Positions 36,201 to 48,640 of a stretch of 64,000 nucleotides of DNA are shown piece after piece (within the stretch, counting starts at the first letter, position 1; each line of letters begins with the position of its first letter). The translations under genes were made by a program, and so were the position numbers. This DNA is from Strongyloides papillosus. Lineage: Eukaryota > Nematoda > Chromadorea > Rhabditida > Strongyloididae. The notes beneath the pieces are model-generated. The model searched no databases, was not told where the DNA came from, and was given only the letters and a program-made list of their open reading frames with translations. The DNA lies in assembly GCA_005656395.1 (NCBI GenBank), contig SRSI01000072.1, positions 152,462 to 216,461 on the forward strand. Reading direction: 5' to 3'.

Positions 36201-37224
36201 AATGTTTTATGGTTACTTTAAAAATAATTCTTCGTTTTTCGAAGCAATTTAATTAATTTTCTTTAATTGTAAAAGTACCTTTAAAATTTTATTTATATAA
36301 CAATTTTTAATTGTAAAAAATTGATTTACAGAAATACTTATGTAAGATTTTTTACTTTAAAAATACATAGGTAAGTAATTATAAAAAAAATTTATAAAAC
36401 ACTACATTATTTTAAATTCTTATAAATTTTTGAATCCATTTTTGAACTCTTTTTTTACCCAAAATAAAATTGTTTAAATATTTGCTGTACATTATTTTTG
36501 TCAAAAAGTTCCCTTAAAAATAAGACTTATTTTATCACTGATTATCTCATAAATATAATTTATAATGACAATTATCTCACTATAAACACATTTAAGTTTT
36601 TTATAATAATTAATAATAGCTATTCCAGTAATTTTTTTGTGTCTTCTATAAGTTTTAAAAAATCTTTACAATTACCAGTTTTTTTTTTATTAAATAATTT
36701 TTATGAATTTGAAAAATTTAAGAAAATTTATTTGAAATTAATAATTGATCAATAGAGATATACCATTTTATCAGTTACTTTTTCTTATTATAAAGAATGT
36801 GAAAAGTAATAAAAAATTAATAAATTGTTCTTGAACATATATTTATGATGTATTTATCAATTTAATTGATATTTTTAAAATACAAAATAATAAAGAAGTA
36901 TTTAAGGAACAAATTGTTACATATTAAATGTAATTTACATAATCTAAAAATTTTGTTTGATTTCTAGTATAGCACTAGTAATATATATTTGCTATTTAGT
37001 GTTATTCATCAAATTTACCACGCGTATATATAAAAATCAAAATTACTACATAATTATTTAACTTCAATTATAATAATAAAATTTTATGTATTAAAGTACA
37101 TATAAATATAGATATCTTGTTCCACGCTGGAAAAAAAGGAAAATATTCGTTTTAAATACAAATAAAACTATAAATAGTAACCCTGTAATTTATTACTAGA
37201 CCATGTATTTTATTTTCCTAATTA
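30249..37224. other. 7 kb AT-rich stretch without recognisable genes
   Basis: Very low G+C with long A and T runs. Chance frames exist (for example 30809-31081) but are dominated by F, I, K, N and Y and show no family signal. A short hairpin 'ggtggtactatgtctgataccacc' lies near 31443. I see nothing else to support. Confidence 0.6.
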
Positions 37225-37769
37225 TTAGGTTCTTGCATAATTAATGCGGCATTTATTCGCGACGTTTTTTTTCTTTTAAATTTAGTATTTTTTAAAATTT
37301 TTTTCCATAAAAATAATCCTTACATTTAAATTATTCGAATGCAAATCGAAATTCATGTGAATTTTTGCCATATTATAGTCTACCACTTTAAGAAAGATTA
37401 AGATGCAAAATCAGCCATTTTGTGATCTCAACAAAACTTTTGCAAAGGAATAATCAACAAAAGGCAAGTTGAAAGATGGTTTAAGAAGTTCAAATTTGGT
37501 AATTCAAATTAAATCATCTTTCAATTTCACTTTTGTTGATTGTTTTTTCGCTAAGAAAGTTCGTTGAGATCGTGAAATTACTGCGCTATCTTCTAGCCTT
37601 TCTCGAAGTGTTAAAGCGTGATATGGCAAATATTCATACAATTTTCGATTTTCATTTCACTAATTGAAGTGTGAAGATTATTTTTTAGGAAAAAATTTTT
37701 AGAAAACACTAACTTTAAAAGAAGAAAAATGTCATGGAAAAATACCGCATTAATTATCCAACAACCTAA
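37225..37769. mobile_element. 545 bp mariner-derived MITE
   Basis: The ends are TTAGGTTCTTGCATAATTAATGC and, inverted, TTAGGTTGTTGGATAATTAATGC, flanked by TA (37223-37224 and 37770-37771). This is the mariner terminal pattern. Inside, 37451-37510 reads NKRQVERWFKKFKFGNSN, the helix-turn-helix end of a mariner transposase. The transposase is otherwise deleted. Confidence 0.88.
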
Positions 37770-38204
37770 TATATAACTAATTACAAAATATACAATTTGT
37801 CTAATTTAAGATGCTAGATCAGTGTCAAGTCCCTTGATTAGATTTGACTAAATATTTTTTTGGGAGAAGGCTTTTTTGTGGACAATTTTATATGATAAAA
37901 TTTTTTCGTAGTAATTTATTTAACGAAGTTTTAACCGCTTTATTGAAAAATATAAATTTTGATATTAGTGTATATTTATTATTATTTTACAATATTATTA
38001 TAAGGTACATTAGACATTTTAATTAATATTTTTTTTACACATAATAATCTTTACAATATACTATATTTATCCGAAAACACAATCTTTTTAAATAAATTGA
38101 AGAATTATTTTTGAAATTAACAAAAAAAAAGGCATAAATTTTCTTTATAAAATATTTTATTAACAAATTACTGAAAATAGTAGGTTAAAATTTTTTTTTA
38201 AATA

Positions 38205-38420
38205 TACAGTGTGAGCCAAAATATGCATCACAGTTGTATTCAAACTACATATTATTTTCTACAATTCATTCTTTTATATTAGTATAGATAAATCATGTTG
38301 CTAACTATTAGAAGATAAAAGTATTTTAAAATCATAATTGAAAGATATTACTATACACTACATAGTTTATATTAAAAGATTTTGATTGAAACTGTGATGT
38401 ATATTTTGGTCCATCCTGTA
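38205..38420. mobile_element. 216 bp TIR MITE
   Basis: TACAGTGTGAGCCAAAATATGCATCACAGTT at the left and its inverse at the right (TACAGGATGGACCAAAATATACATCACAGTT, reading inward), about 30 bp with few mismatches. TA precedes it. The core is AT-rich and non-coding. Confidence 0.85.
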
Positions 38421-38777
38421 AATTGATCGAGTAAAAGCATATTTTCTAATCATAGTGCTGTGTCAAACATGATGTTTGACACCAAAAATAACTATTATAT
38501 ATAACATGTCTTTATTGTATCTTTAGTTCTTTTAATATAAACATTATAAGTTACTCATTATTATTTTATAAAATGTTGTTAACACCACATATAGAAAATT
38601 AATTAAAAATAGCAATTAAGTAATTTTTTATTTAATTTTTAATGATATAAAATGATACATATTGATTAAGTTATTATAATTTTTATTAATAATGATGTAT
38701 AAGATCGGTATAAGATATCACAGAAAAATTTTTCGCATCAAAAATAGGACTGAAAAATTAAATTTTTATTGAATATT

Positions 38778-38985
38778 CAAAAACAGTACTGAACACAAAA
38801 AACAGTACTGAACAAAAAAAAACAGTACTGAACAAAAAAAATAGTACTGATCACAAAAAAACAGTACTGATCACAAAAAAACAGTACTGATTAAAAAGTA
38901 GTATTGAAAAAAAGCTATACTTGAATGAACAAAACAGTTGTGAATTGAAAAAAGTAGTACTGATATAAAAAGAACAGTAATTATA
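38778..38985 (+). repeat. Minisatellite, ~20 bp unit (left)
   Basis: Six or more units of 'acagtactga(a/t)cacaaaaaa', more degenerate to the right. Each unit contains the palindrome AGTACT. Confidence 0.88.
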
Positions 38986-39346
38986 TAGACAATTTTTAAA
39001 TCAAATGCCATTTGTAAAACAATTTATAAATGTAATATGACAAAATTTTTACTTTTCTATTGTATTAAATTACTTTTATCTTATATATGAAAATCAGATA
39101 TCAAAGAAAAGTTTTGACAGTATTTTTAAAATCCAAATTATAAAGTTGCATTGGATTTAGTTGTCTAAAATGTTATTTTTAATTTACTAATATTTTGAAA
39201 TTTTATACTTTTTAACAATATTATTTTTCAAAATTTTTAAGGTTACCATTGTTCGAAATTTCTTTACTTTAATATTTTGATCCTAAAATCTTTCGAAAAT
39301 ATAATTAGTTTATTTTTTAAAATCATTAAAAATAAATGCTTGGTGA

Positions 39347-39500
39347 TTTTTGAAAGCTTAATTCCATTTTTGAAATCATAATTCTTTTTTTGAAAGTATA
39401 GTTCTATTTTTGAAAGCATAGTTCTATTTTTGAAAGCATAGTTCTATTTTTGAAAGCATAGTTCTATTTTTGAATGCTTAGTTCTATTTTTGAAATTATA
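39347..39500 (+). repeat. Minisatellite, 20 bp unit (right)
   Basis: Seven or so units of 'ttctatttttgaaagcatag'. The unit resembles the inner part of the element's TIR ('tcctatttttgatgc'). Confidence 0.88.
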
Positions 39501-39886
39501 TTCGAAAATTTTTAATTTTTCAGTCCTATTTTTGATGCGAAAAATTTTTCTGTGATTGCATCTAAAACAAATTGAATCATCAAATAAGAAGTATCAAGTA
39601 TAAAAAGTCATTATCAATCAAATAATTCAAGCATTTTATTAATTGAAATTCATTTTAAGCAAATAACAATTTAGTCTGTATTTTTACAGACCTGCTTTTT
39701 GAGTTAAATATATAATTAAACTAGTGACCATCTTAATGAGAATATAGATATATATAATTTTTAACTTACTAATTATTTTTACATGTATTTTTATCCTTCA
39801 TAGTAAGATTAAGTCATGATAATAATAACATAATAAATACAGTAAAATAAATAAAATTATTATCAAATTCTTTTCTTATAAGATTA

Positions 39887-41325
39887 TACAAGTTGGTCCA
39901 CATAAGACTTCAGATATTCATATTAATAACTTAAAGCACTCTTGAAATACAAATGTGATATTTTAGTCATTTTGTAGCCAAAAATACAAGTAAATACCAT
40001 TATTTATTTTATGTCCCATGAAGAAATCTACATCCTAGGCGGAGTTATGGATTATTAAAATTTTAATCCATTTTTTAATATCAAATTAATGTAACATTGT
40101 GATATTGAAAGTAATGTAGTGACTGTATTAATTATGAAAAGGCAAATTCTCTTTCATCTACTTCTAAAATATAATTGATACAAAATTCTAAAAACTATGT
40201 TTAAATAAAGAAAAAAGAACCATGGATGTTGTCATAACTTCGATGTTTTTTAAGAATAAAAATTTAGTAAGGTAATTTTTTGAAATGTGCTCTTATTATT
40301 CTAATAGAGTAATTATCTATTGAATTAATATAATACCATTAATTATAAATGAATTTGATGTAAGTTATGATAAGTCAAATAGTAACCATTTTCGTAATAT
40401 TTTTAGCAATCAGAGAAATTATGACATTTTTTTTAATTTTTTAACATCCACAATGTTTTACCAGCAAAACTATTCACGTTATCATCCTATAATTGATTAT
40501 TAGTTGTACGTATTTCAAATATAGAGAGTATGAAATTTAGATAAAATATATAATAATTTTAAAAGATGTGTTTAAGTGTTTTATAGAATATTAATTATAA
40601 AAATTAGTATAAAATGATAGTAAATAGGTGAATATATTGAAAAGAATATTTCTTCAAAAAATTTGGATGAAAAAAAGTATTTAATGTTTTTGAAAAATAT
40701 TCAAACAAAAAAGCGATATTCTGTTGATTAACACGTGTAAGTAATTATAAAAATTTATTCAGTGCCATAAATATTAGAAAACATACTATTTATAGTTTCC
40801 TTTACCATTAAAAGTATGGAAATAGTGATATTTGACGAATCACAACTTTCTTTAAAATCAATTGTAACTAATAATATTATATCTGTTGGGTAGAGCTTTA
40901 TTTACTCTATCAAAATATTGATACAACTTTTTATAATTACCACATTAAAATATTATTGTTAAATGACATCAAAATTTCGAAAAAAAATTATGATTTTTTT
41001 CTATATTAAAAATTCAACGTAGTTGCTGAAGTTCTATGTTCATGATACTTTGAAATATGTAGACAAAAAATTGCTTTTTTTATGATTAACAACAATCATA
41101 ACATTTTGTTATATAAAAATGTTACATAAATTGAAATTTAAAAAATGTATCATAAATTTGATAGTCTACAACTCTGCTCAGAATCTAGATTTCTTTATGA
41201 AGTTTATAAAATTCTAATGGTATGTATTTTCGCCACAAAATGATTATGATACAAAATTCGTAGTTCAAAAATGAGCAGAATTATATATGCGAACTTTTGG
41301 GGAATTTTTCATCGATCATTTTGTA
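39887..41325. mobile_element. ~1.45 kb long-TIR element, copy C (no insert)
   Basis: Starts TACAAGTTGGTCCACATAAGAC and ends about ATCGATCATTTTGTA, with matching internal blocks in both halves ('agaaatctagattctgagcagagtt' inverted near 41165-41195 against 40020-40045). It is 1439 bp, the uninterrupted length of the family, and more diverged than copies A and B. No transposase. Confidence 0.75.
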
Positions 41326-41742
41326 GATTTCTGTATGACAGTTATATGAAATAATGAACCGCTTCTTGTCTACAAAATGAACGTAATATTATATTCTATA
41401 TCTTAAGAATGTACAAGGCTATTAATGTGAAAATGTAGAGAACATTACATATTTTGTTTACATGTCTATTTACTTGATTACCAGATAATTTGTTAATTAG
41501 ATAAAATTTTTTGCAGTTATTTTTTAATTATTTTATTCATAATCCTTTGCTTTTTCGAATTATGGTATTCACTTTTTATTGAGATATCATCTTTTAAAAT
41601 TTATTTTTAATGATATATTAACCTTGTATAAGGAAATTTTTATTGTTGATTGAAAATAATAATATTAAATGTTTTAAATTTTAATTATTATTAGTATATA
41701 AGTAGAGAATTTTCTACAAAAATTAATTTCAATTATGAGTTT

Positions 41743-42100
41743 TTCAGGAGAAGTTCTCATTCTGTTGATTCTTTAAAAACTCTCAAACTTACTTATAATT
41801 CTTCTGCTAAAAGAAGTCGTGTTCGAACATTATCAAATGGTATACACAAGTTGTAAAGTCGGCACAAAAAAAGAAGTCCAAAAACTCTAGAAGCAATTTC
41901 AAAACATAGATTAGTTCTAGCAGATCGTCCTCAAATTCAGGCTACACAACAACATCTCTGAGTGGACTTTCTACATTATCTTCATGCAAGAAATTTGGTC
42001 TGGAAACAATCATGAGGAAAATATTCAAATCAAGAATGTGTGTATTTGCTGATCAATGTTACGCTTTTGATGGTTCACAAAATGTTTGTGTAACCTACAA
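41743..42100 (+). pseudogene. Broken coding fragment, unknown
   Basis: One frame reads RRSSHSVDSLKTLKLTYNSS, KRSRVRTLSNGIHKL, stop, RHKKRSPKTLEAISKHRLVL and QIQATQQHL, then further stops. The composition is clearly coding and richer in G+C than its surroundings. Family not recognised. It probably belongs to the same dead element as the pieces to 43871. Confidence 0.4.
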
Positions 42101-42159
42101 ATTTATTGTCGCTTTATAACCTTCACCATTTTTCCCTGCTTCTAATTTTGTATTTGTTT

Positions 42160-42386
42160 CAGAATAAAAGATTAAATTGATAATTTATTTTCACAAATAA
42201 AGGAGATATAAAAAACTAAATAATAAGTTAATAATTTAAAAAGGAAAATTCACCCTCTCTGCGCTATGAGAAGATTAATGTTAGTTGACGAAGAGAGGGT
42301 GCGATAGTATTTTTGTTAGTATTTATGGATGGAAAAATTCATGACAAAAATCAATCATGACTATTTGATTGTATCATGAAACAGTA
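42160..42386 (+). repeat. Dispersed hairpin repeat, copy 3
   Basis: Closely matches 11403-11630 (about 90% by eye), including the caccctctct/agagagggtg stem. It lies between two broken coding fragments, far from the palindrome. Confidence 0.75.
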
Positions 42387-42395
42387 TTGAAATCA

Positions 42396-42937
42396 CCTCT
42401 CGCTGTCTATGAAAGCGCCATCACATCACATGTTGTTCGAGATGAACAATCCAAAAAATACGTCATATGATGCAGTAAATTGCTCTCCAAATATTTGACG
42501 GATATGTTGTTTATAAACGTGATATTCAGATTCCTTTCTGCTCTTCCTCTAACAATGTTATGCAAGGGGATTCCAAATAACAAAGTTCGCATTGACTATA
42601 TGTTCAGGAAATTTGCAAATACTTCATATGGGTCGGATAATGAGATACTACAATGGCCTGAAGAGATTTCCACCTATGTGGTAAACACTAATATAAAATG
42701 TGATGGAAGTGAAGTTCAATTAAGAGATGTAATGGAAATATGGTTTGGACTAGATTGATTCACACTAGAAATGGATAACTACAATGTTGCTAGAGTTAAC
42801 TACAGGGAACAAAAACAATTCATATGTCATTTTCGAAATAAAAACAGGTGAAACATGTTCTTGGATCTCTCGTAAACTGGCCTTTCCAACATCTGTAGTC
42901 GGCGATACGTTTGAATTTGCAACACAAAAGAATTCTT
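42396..42937 (+). pseudogene. Broken coding region, unknown
   Basis: Pieces in different frames: SPLAVYESAITSHVVRDEQS (from about 42396), then GIPNNKVRIDYMFRKF and LQWPEEISTYVVNTNIKCDG up to a TGA at 42758, then TGNKNNSYVIFEIKTGETCS and FPTSVVGDTFEFATQKNSL (to 42937). These look like one ancestral protein with at least two frameshifts. I do not recognise it. A viral or transposon structural protein is one possibility, untested. Confidence 0.4.
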
Positions 42938-42984
42938 TATGAATTATATTAATGGCAAATGGATTAAAGAAAGTAGGTGATAAA

Positions 42985-43192
42985 AAAACGTTTTTTGTAC
43001 TAAGGTTTCTTATGGAAATACAACGAGTCTTTTGATTTAAAACTAGAATCACATTTTTCACGAGAAGCTCTTTTTTCATTGTGAATAAGCTTGTGCTTAA
43101 TAAAACCATCACTTTAAGTACATGATTTGAAGCAAATATCACAAATGTACTTCTTCTTATCATGACTTTTCTTGCGTTTGTTTTTGGGGTGA
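42985..43192 (-). pseudogene. C2H2 zinc-finger remnant
   Basis: On the minus strand the frame reads KYICDICFKSCT, stop, SDGFIKHKLIHNEK, a C-x2-C-x12-H-x3-H finger with one stop. A second finger follows that lacks its second Cys (CDSSFKSKDSLYFHKK). It is broken and lies antisense to the neighbouring fragments. Confidence 0.65.
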
Positions 43193-43261
43193 TTCTAGAT
43201 TTAAAACCTTTGGGTATATCCATACTAGTCGTATTTGGGCTAGTATGTATTTATCCTATCA

Positions 43262-43871
43262 GCAACACCAACAAAAAGAAGGTGATCCAAGTCAAAAGGC
43301 ATACTATTTGAATCTAGTATAGAAAATAGAGGATCACTCGAGAACGTAATGAGATATTTGGACAATAAAAAGAGTTTTATAAATAATAAAAGTCAATCAC
43401 CATCAAGAAGACAATTAACAAAGAGCTCACCAAGGACATCCAGGAACAAGAATGTAAAAATGACGCCAACTTCAAAATTTGGTAAAAATAATGTTGAAAC
43501 AATGGTATCAGTTAACAAGAAAATTGGCGATACTTTGGATATAGGTTCAAGAGAGTTAATTGAATGTTTAAATAAGATGTTAGTGAAAGAAGTTAACCCC
43601 TACAAAATCAGAAAAGGGATACATTAGTCATGGTGTCTGCGAAACCTTTGTCAAAATAAAAAGTAGCAATAATAAGAATTGTTTAAATATCGGTGAGAGG
43701 AAAAGTTTGGAAATTAAGACATTAGTAGGTATTGGCAATGAAGCACAGGAACTTAAACTTATATACAACTTTAGCAATGCCAACCCATCAACAGATATCA
43801 AGATTCTATATTTAGTGGTAGATAGGAAAGTTTTCTACAAAACCATTGAACTCAATAACATTAAAAAGTAA
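43262..43871 (+). pseudogene. Frameshifted C-terminal coding fragment, unknown
   Basis: A frame from about 43262 (ILFESSIENRGSLENV, serine/lysine-rich, then SVNKKIGDTLDIGSRELIECL) runs to 43612. It continues in the next frame (KGYISHGVCETFVKIKSSNN ... DIKILYLVVDRKVFYKT) to the TAA near 43869. A single-base slip near 43610 joins them. G+C is higher than the flanks. Family not recognised. It sits immediately before an intact GPCR gene on the other strand. Confidence 0.45.
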
Positions 43872-44261
43872 AATTGATAAGTAAATTAATATTATAACAC
43901 TAATTTTGTATATGTAATATTTCATTTCACTACTTCTTTTTTCAAGAATCCAATAACTTTCATAGTAAATAATATATTTTTGATATTATTAGTCTCAATT
44001 TATTCTCACTACTATTATTGAAATTGCATGTTTGATAGGATGATAATTTGGAAGGCATACAGTATCATTAAAAATATTTAATTTATAATATAAACTTTTT
44101 AATACTAATCTTTAGAATTATGATACGTAATTTAAAAAAATACAATAAATTATAATTTTCTGTTCTTAATGTAAACAAATAACAATACTGAGATTTCTTA
44201 AAATTAATACTTTCAAATATGACATACTTTAAAAACTCACACAAAGTTGCAGGAGGCAAAA

Positions 44262-45569
44262 TTAAACTAAAAATTCTTTATTCTGATCTGATATATTAAT
44301 TTCTATTTTCGAAAAAGTAATTATATGTTTGTCATCTTCATTTCTTTTTATTTCCATGACATCATAATCTTCACTATTAGCATCTATCTTACGTGTCTTC
44401 ATTTTTTTTCTACTACTACAATGAAGATTTCTTAATCCGTTGCTCCAGAAACTTTTTATTTCACTTCTCATTGTAGTTTGACTACAGGCATATATAATAA
44501 TTCTCATTGCTGAAGCAATAACAGTTAGTACAGAAACTAAATCTACGGAGATGACATAGAAATCAAAGTACCTAAAATAATTTCAAGAATAATACTAATA
44601 ATTATTTTATAACATACATTTCAGTTAAAGCAATGGCATCAACATGTTCCCATATTGTAATTACAACATTTAATGCATTTGAAAAAAGATAAGTCAACCC
44701 CACAAGAACTGTTGTCCTAGTTGCTGCACGTATCCTTGTTTTTCTTGCCTTTATACTTTCTTGTTCTTTTAACAAAAAAGCTGTTATTATATGTTTATCT
44801 CTTTTTCTAAGTTTATTTAAAATTCCAATATTAAATATCATTAAAAGAAAAAATGGGAGTAAAACTGTTACAATATTTCTGTAGTAAAACTTCCAATATG
44901 TATTATAAGCATGATTTTCATACAAAAAATCAGCAATCCCAAGAACATACTCATTAAAAGTCCCAATACACTCCTCGTTAATTGTAACATTTAATTCAAT
45001 AAAAATAGTTCCTTTGCTAATGAAACCCAACAACACAATAAAAATTGCAAGTATCTTGCGGTACTTTCTCAAAAAACGCACACTACTATGGCCAATTGTT
45101 ATCATATACCTTTCCAAAGTTGCAAAAACAATAAGGTATGATGATGCTGTCATAGCAATATGTGAAATTGCCATCATTATGACAACATAAGACATCCTAA
45201 AAGGCAAAATAACTTTTTATATATTTCATAAACATACCATATTTTTTGAAGGAACAAATTACCATAATAATTTTTAACAACACGACCGGACATTACAAGT
45301 ATATATGACACCCCCATAAATACATCAAAAAATGCAAGCAGTAATAAATATAATGAAGGTGAATTTCTGTGTGATTTATTAGTTATAAATAATAGAAATA
45401 GAAATGTGTTTAGGATGATAGCAATGAATGCTATAATTGTTCCGACAACCGATACCAGCCAGAAACGGATATTAATAAGATGGTGATCAATATAGTGGCA
45501 ATCTATTCCATCAGCATCTTCAATTTCGGTAAAATTTCCAATACTCGAACCATTAATTAGTGATTCCAT
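44262..45569 (-). CDS. Rhodopsin-class GPCR, neuropeptide-receptor-like
   Basis: Three exons: 45238-45569, 44618-45196 and 44262-44571. Introns are 41 and 46 nt. The predicted protein has 406 residues and seven hydrophobic segments. TM1 (about 33-60) has the ILN motif, TM2 follows RNSPSLYLLLLAFFD, and TM3 ends LERYMI (E139-R140-Y141), the ERY form of the DRY motif. TM6 follows a basic loop (KARKTRIRAATRTT), and TM7 ends AMRIIIYACS in place of NPxxY. The N-terminus is short with N-glycosylation sites and no signal peptide, as usual for class A. The tail is basic then acidic. It resembles nematode FMRFamide-type peptide receptors; the ligand cannot be told from sequence. Both introns split codons cleanly. 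Confidence 0.88.
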
Positions 45570-48500
45570 TGTAGTATATAAAATACTAAAATGCCTAAAA
45601 AATTAATAAAAGTATATATGAATTTCATGAATTGTCAGAAAAAATAATATATCAATAGTTATTTATTATTCTGAAATAAAACTTCTTAAAAAACTAGAAA
45701 GTAAATTTTTATCAAATTTTGTTTAGACTTCAAGTAATTTTTATTATTTTATAAAGCAAATTTAGGTTTAATTATATTTACTATTTTTAATTAGCAAATA
45801 AGATAATGTTTCAAGTATCTTGTATTTTATCTTTTCACATTAATATTATATTAAGAAGGAATAAAAATTTAATTTAATTTATGGAACAAAAGATAGTATA
45901 AAATAGGGTTTATGTAGAAAAAAGGCTAAATAAACTATTTTATCATTCATATTATATTTTACAATTGGTTTCTACATTTCATCTCGAAAATAGTCAAGTA
46001 TAAATTGATAAAGTAATTTTGTAAAAATACATTAAAAAACAGTAAATTTTCGTTTTTTTAAAAATTAATTCCACTATATTAGATATAAATGACATCAGAA
46101 AATTAAAATTTATGTATGAAACTATAAAAACGTTAATCTTGATAAGTACTAAAAAAACACAGTGTACTAAATGTGTTAGAATGAAAACAATTTACCCAGA
46201 AGATTGATTTAATAAATATATTAACTAAATGCGTAGTATTTTCATAAAAAAATTATAAAAAATAGCAATAATATTAAATATTATTGGAAAGAATTAAAAT
46301 ATCTTTACAAACATACAATAGCTTCCAGACAACTCTCAAAGATATTTTTGAAAAATTAATAATTATATGTCTATTATTACAACTTAACTCTGCTTTTTAA
46401 TAATATAATATTAAAAATTAAGTTGGTGAAAACAATAAAGAGATATCTCAAAATAGACAAGTGATTAATAATTTTAATGAATCGTATGATTTAACTGAAA
46501 GCATATTATAGCTGCCCTTGGAGAAAAAATTATTATTTATTATATTTTATAATTTAAGGAAATAGTTGTTGTTTCGTGGAAAAAATTTTCCCAAAGAAAT
46601 AATGTTTGGAAAATTTTATTTTAATATATTTTAAATAACAGTATAATTAGACAATTAAAATAAGTAATGTTATACAGTATATGATGGTGGTTAGTAAAAT
46701 GTTTTAAGCTTACTTTCTTTAAGTGAGTGGCAAATTTTAATTAAAATATAAACTATTATGTATTGAACATGATACCATTAAGTGCAGTAATTAAAATCTT
46801 ACCAAATTTCATGAAAGAAATGTATGATTTATAAACAGATATATTTTATATATAGACTGATGTAAGAATTTAAAAAATTGTGGGTTATTAATAGATTTAT
46901 AACACAATTATAAATATTTAAACTGGGTGTTATGGCGTATATTTATGTTAATATAAATTAAGTTAAGATAAGAAAAATATATACAAATAAAATATCTTTA
47001 TAATTATTGTGTTTAATGTAATGTGAGCTATTTCTTTTGATATTTTTTATTATTATTACTTGAATTGTACTACAAAAAAATATTTCTTACTAAATTGTTT
47101 TGTATCATTAGAAAGTGAAACCATATTTAGCGCATTAAAAATCTCAAAATCATTAAAAAATAATTTATGTTGCCTTCTAAATAAATTTCAATTGTTTTTT
47201 AAAATCTATTAATACTTTAATAACACTATTTAAAACAAAAAAAAAGAAAAATATAAATTTTCTAAATTAAATGTTGACATTTTTTAAATTCTATATTTCA
47301 TAAATTACAGATATATTTGCCATAGTAATAGTTGAAAAAAATTCTTTTCCTGTATGATTAAAAAACTTAAAAGGAAAAAAATGAAACATATACATAAAGA
47401 GAAATTTTTCATGGTTTAAAAGTTTATAAATTGTATACAAGATTAGGGGTACAATCTTTTATATAATAGCATAAATCATTGCAATAGAGTAAAAATATAA
47501 GAGATTGAAAAATTAGATAAAAACAAACGAAAAATACTTAAAAATTCATTGCTATTATTATTTTATTACTTCCGATCTTTTAACCTTTTGAATGTAAACG
47601 TATATGCATGGATTTTGTTGTTTTTATTACAAATATATGGCTTCAATTGTTATCAATTATTTTAAAAACTCACTCATATATTATTAAATTTATCTCCTCT
47701 ATTTTATAAATATTAAGAAATTTACGACAATATTAATATAAATATTATAACAATATTTGAACCTCATTTTTTCTATTAATAACTTTATTGTTATTTAATA
47801 TTGAGAAAAAGATGTCTTATTTATAAAAAAATTATTCAAATATTTTATAGTTACAATAGAATAGCATAAAAATGCTTTATTATAAATTAGATTGATGTAA
47901 TTGAAGATATTACACTACAATTCAATATTTTTTAAAAAATATTATTGAATTATTATAAAATAGGAATTAATATATATGTACAAAAAAATTAAGAACAGCT
48001 TTTATGTGATAAATAATATAATTCACTTTTTATGAATAATATTTTAAAATTATACTTTTAAATACAAAACCATTGAATAATATTAATGTGTTTTTTGTAA
48101 AAATCTCTAATAGTTATAAAAAATAAATAAAGCAATTTTATTGACACTAATATTTAATCTAGATAAATTTTAAGGGTAGAAATTAAATTAAAAAAATATT
48201 TAATATTATTCTTTATTAAGAAATATTTATAGCAGATTTAGTAAATATTTATACAGTCCTTATTATTTTTAAATTTTATATCTGTTGCTTTTGTAATTAG
48301 TTCCATAAAACCTTTAAACTTAAAACATTTTAATTATACAGTATTTATTTTTATCATAATGTTTGATTCTTTAAGTGGTTGCTTTTGATATGTTTTGGAA
48401 TAAATAATTTACTTTTAATTAAGGTTTTCCTACTTAAAATTTTACACAAAATTTTGCAATATCTACACATATTATTAAACATACTCCAACAATAGTAATT

Positions 48501-48640
48501 TTAAAATTTTATTTAGTCTACAATCTTTAAGTATACAAGAAATAATTATAAATCAGAGTAATTACAAACAAACACCAATTAAATTCTTTTACTCCATCTT
48601 TAGATAATAATTGTTTATAGAAGATTTACAATATTTAATT
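45570..48640. other. Intergenic, no gene seen
   Basis: About 3 kb of AT-rich DNA between the GPCR and the Ly6-like gene. No supportable coding frame, TIR pair or RNA gene. Confidence 0.55.

Larger units (their letters stand above)
38717..39556. mobile_element. 840 bp TIR element filled with two minisatellites
   Basis: Perfect 46 bp TIRs at 38717-38762 and 39511-39556 (start ATCACAGAAAAATTTTTCGC). Just inside the left TIR lies a ~20 bp minisatellite and inside the right TIR a different 20 bp one. The middle (38990-39340) is plain AT-rich DNA. No coding. Confidence 0.88.

Noticed and set aside
36498..36755. 85-residue frame in the AT-rich stretch
   Set aside because: Low-complexity N/F/I/K reading, no family signal.
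42765..43223. 152-residue minus-strand frame
   Set aside because: The zinc-finger pattern appears in a different frame of the same strand; this open frame is incidental.
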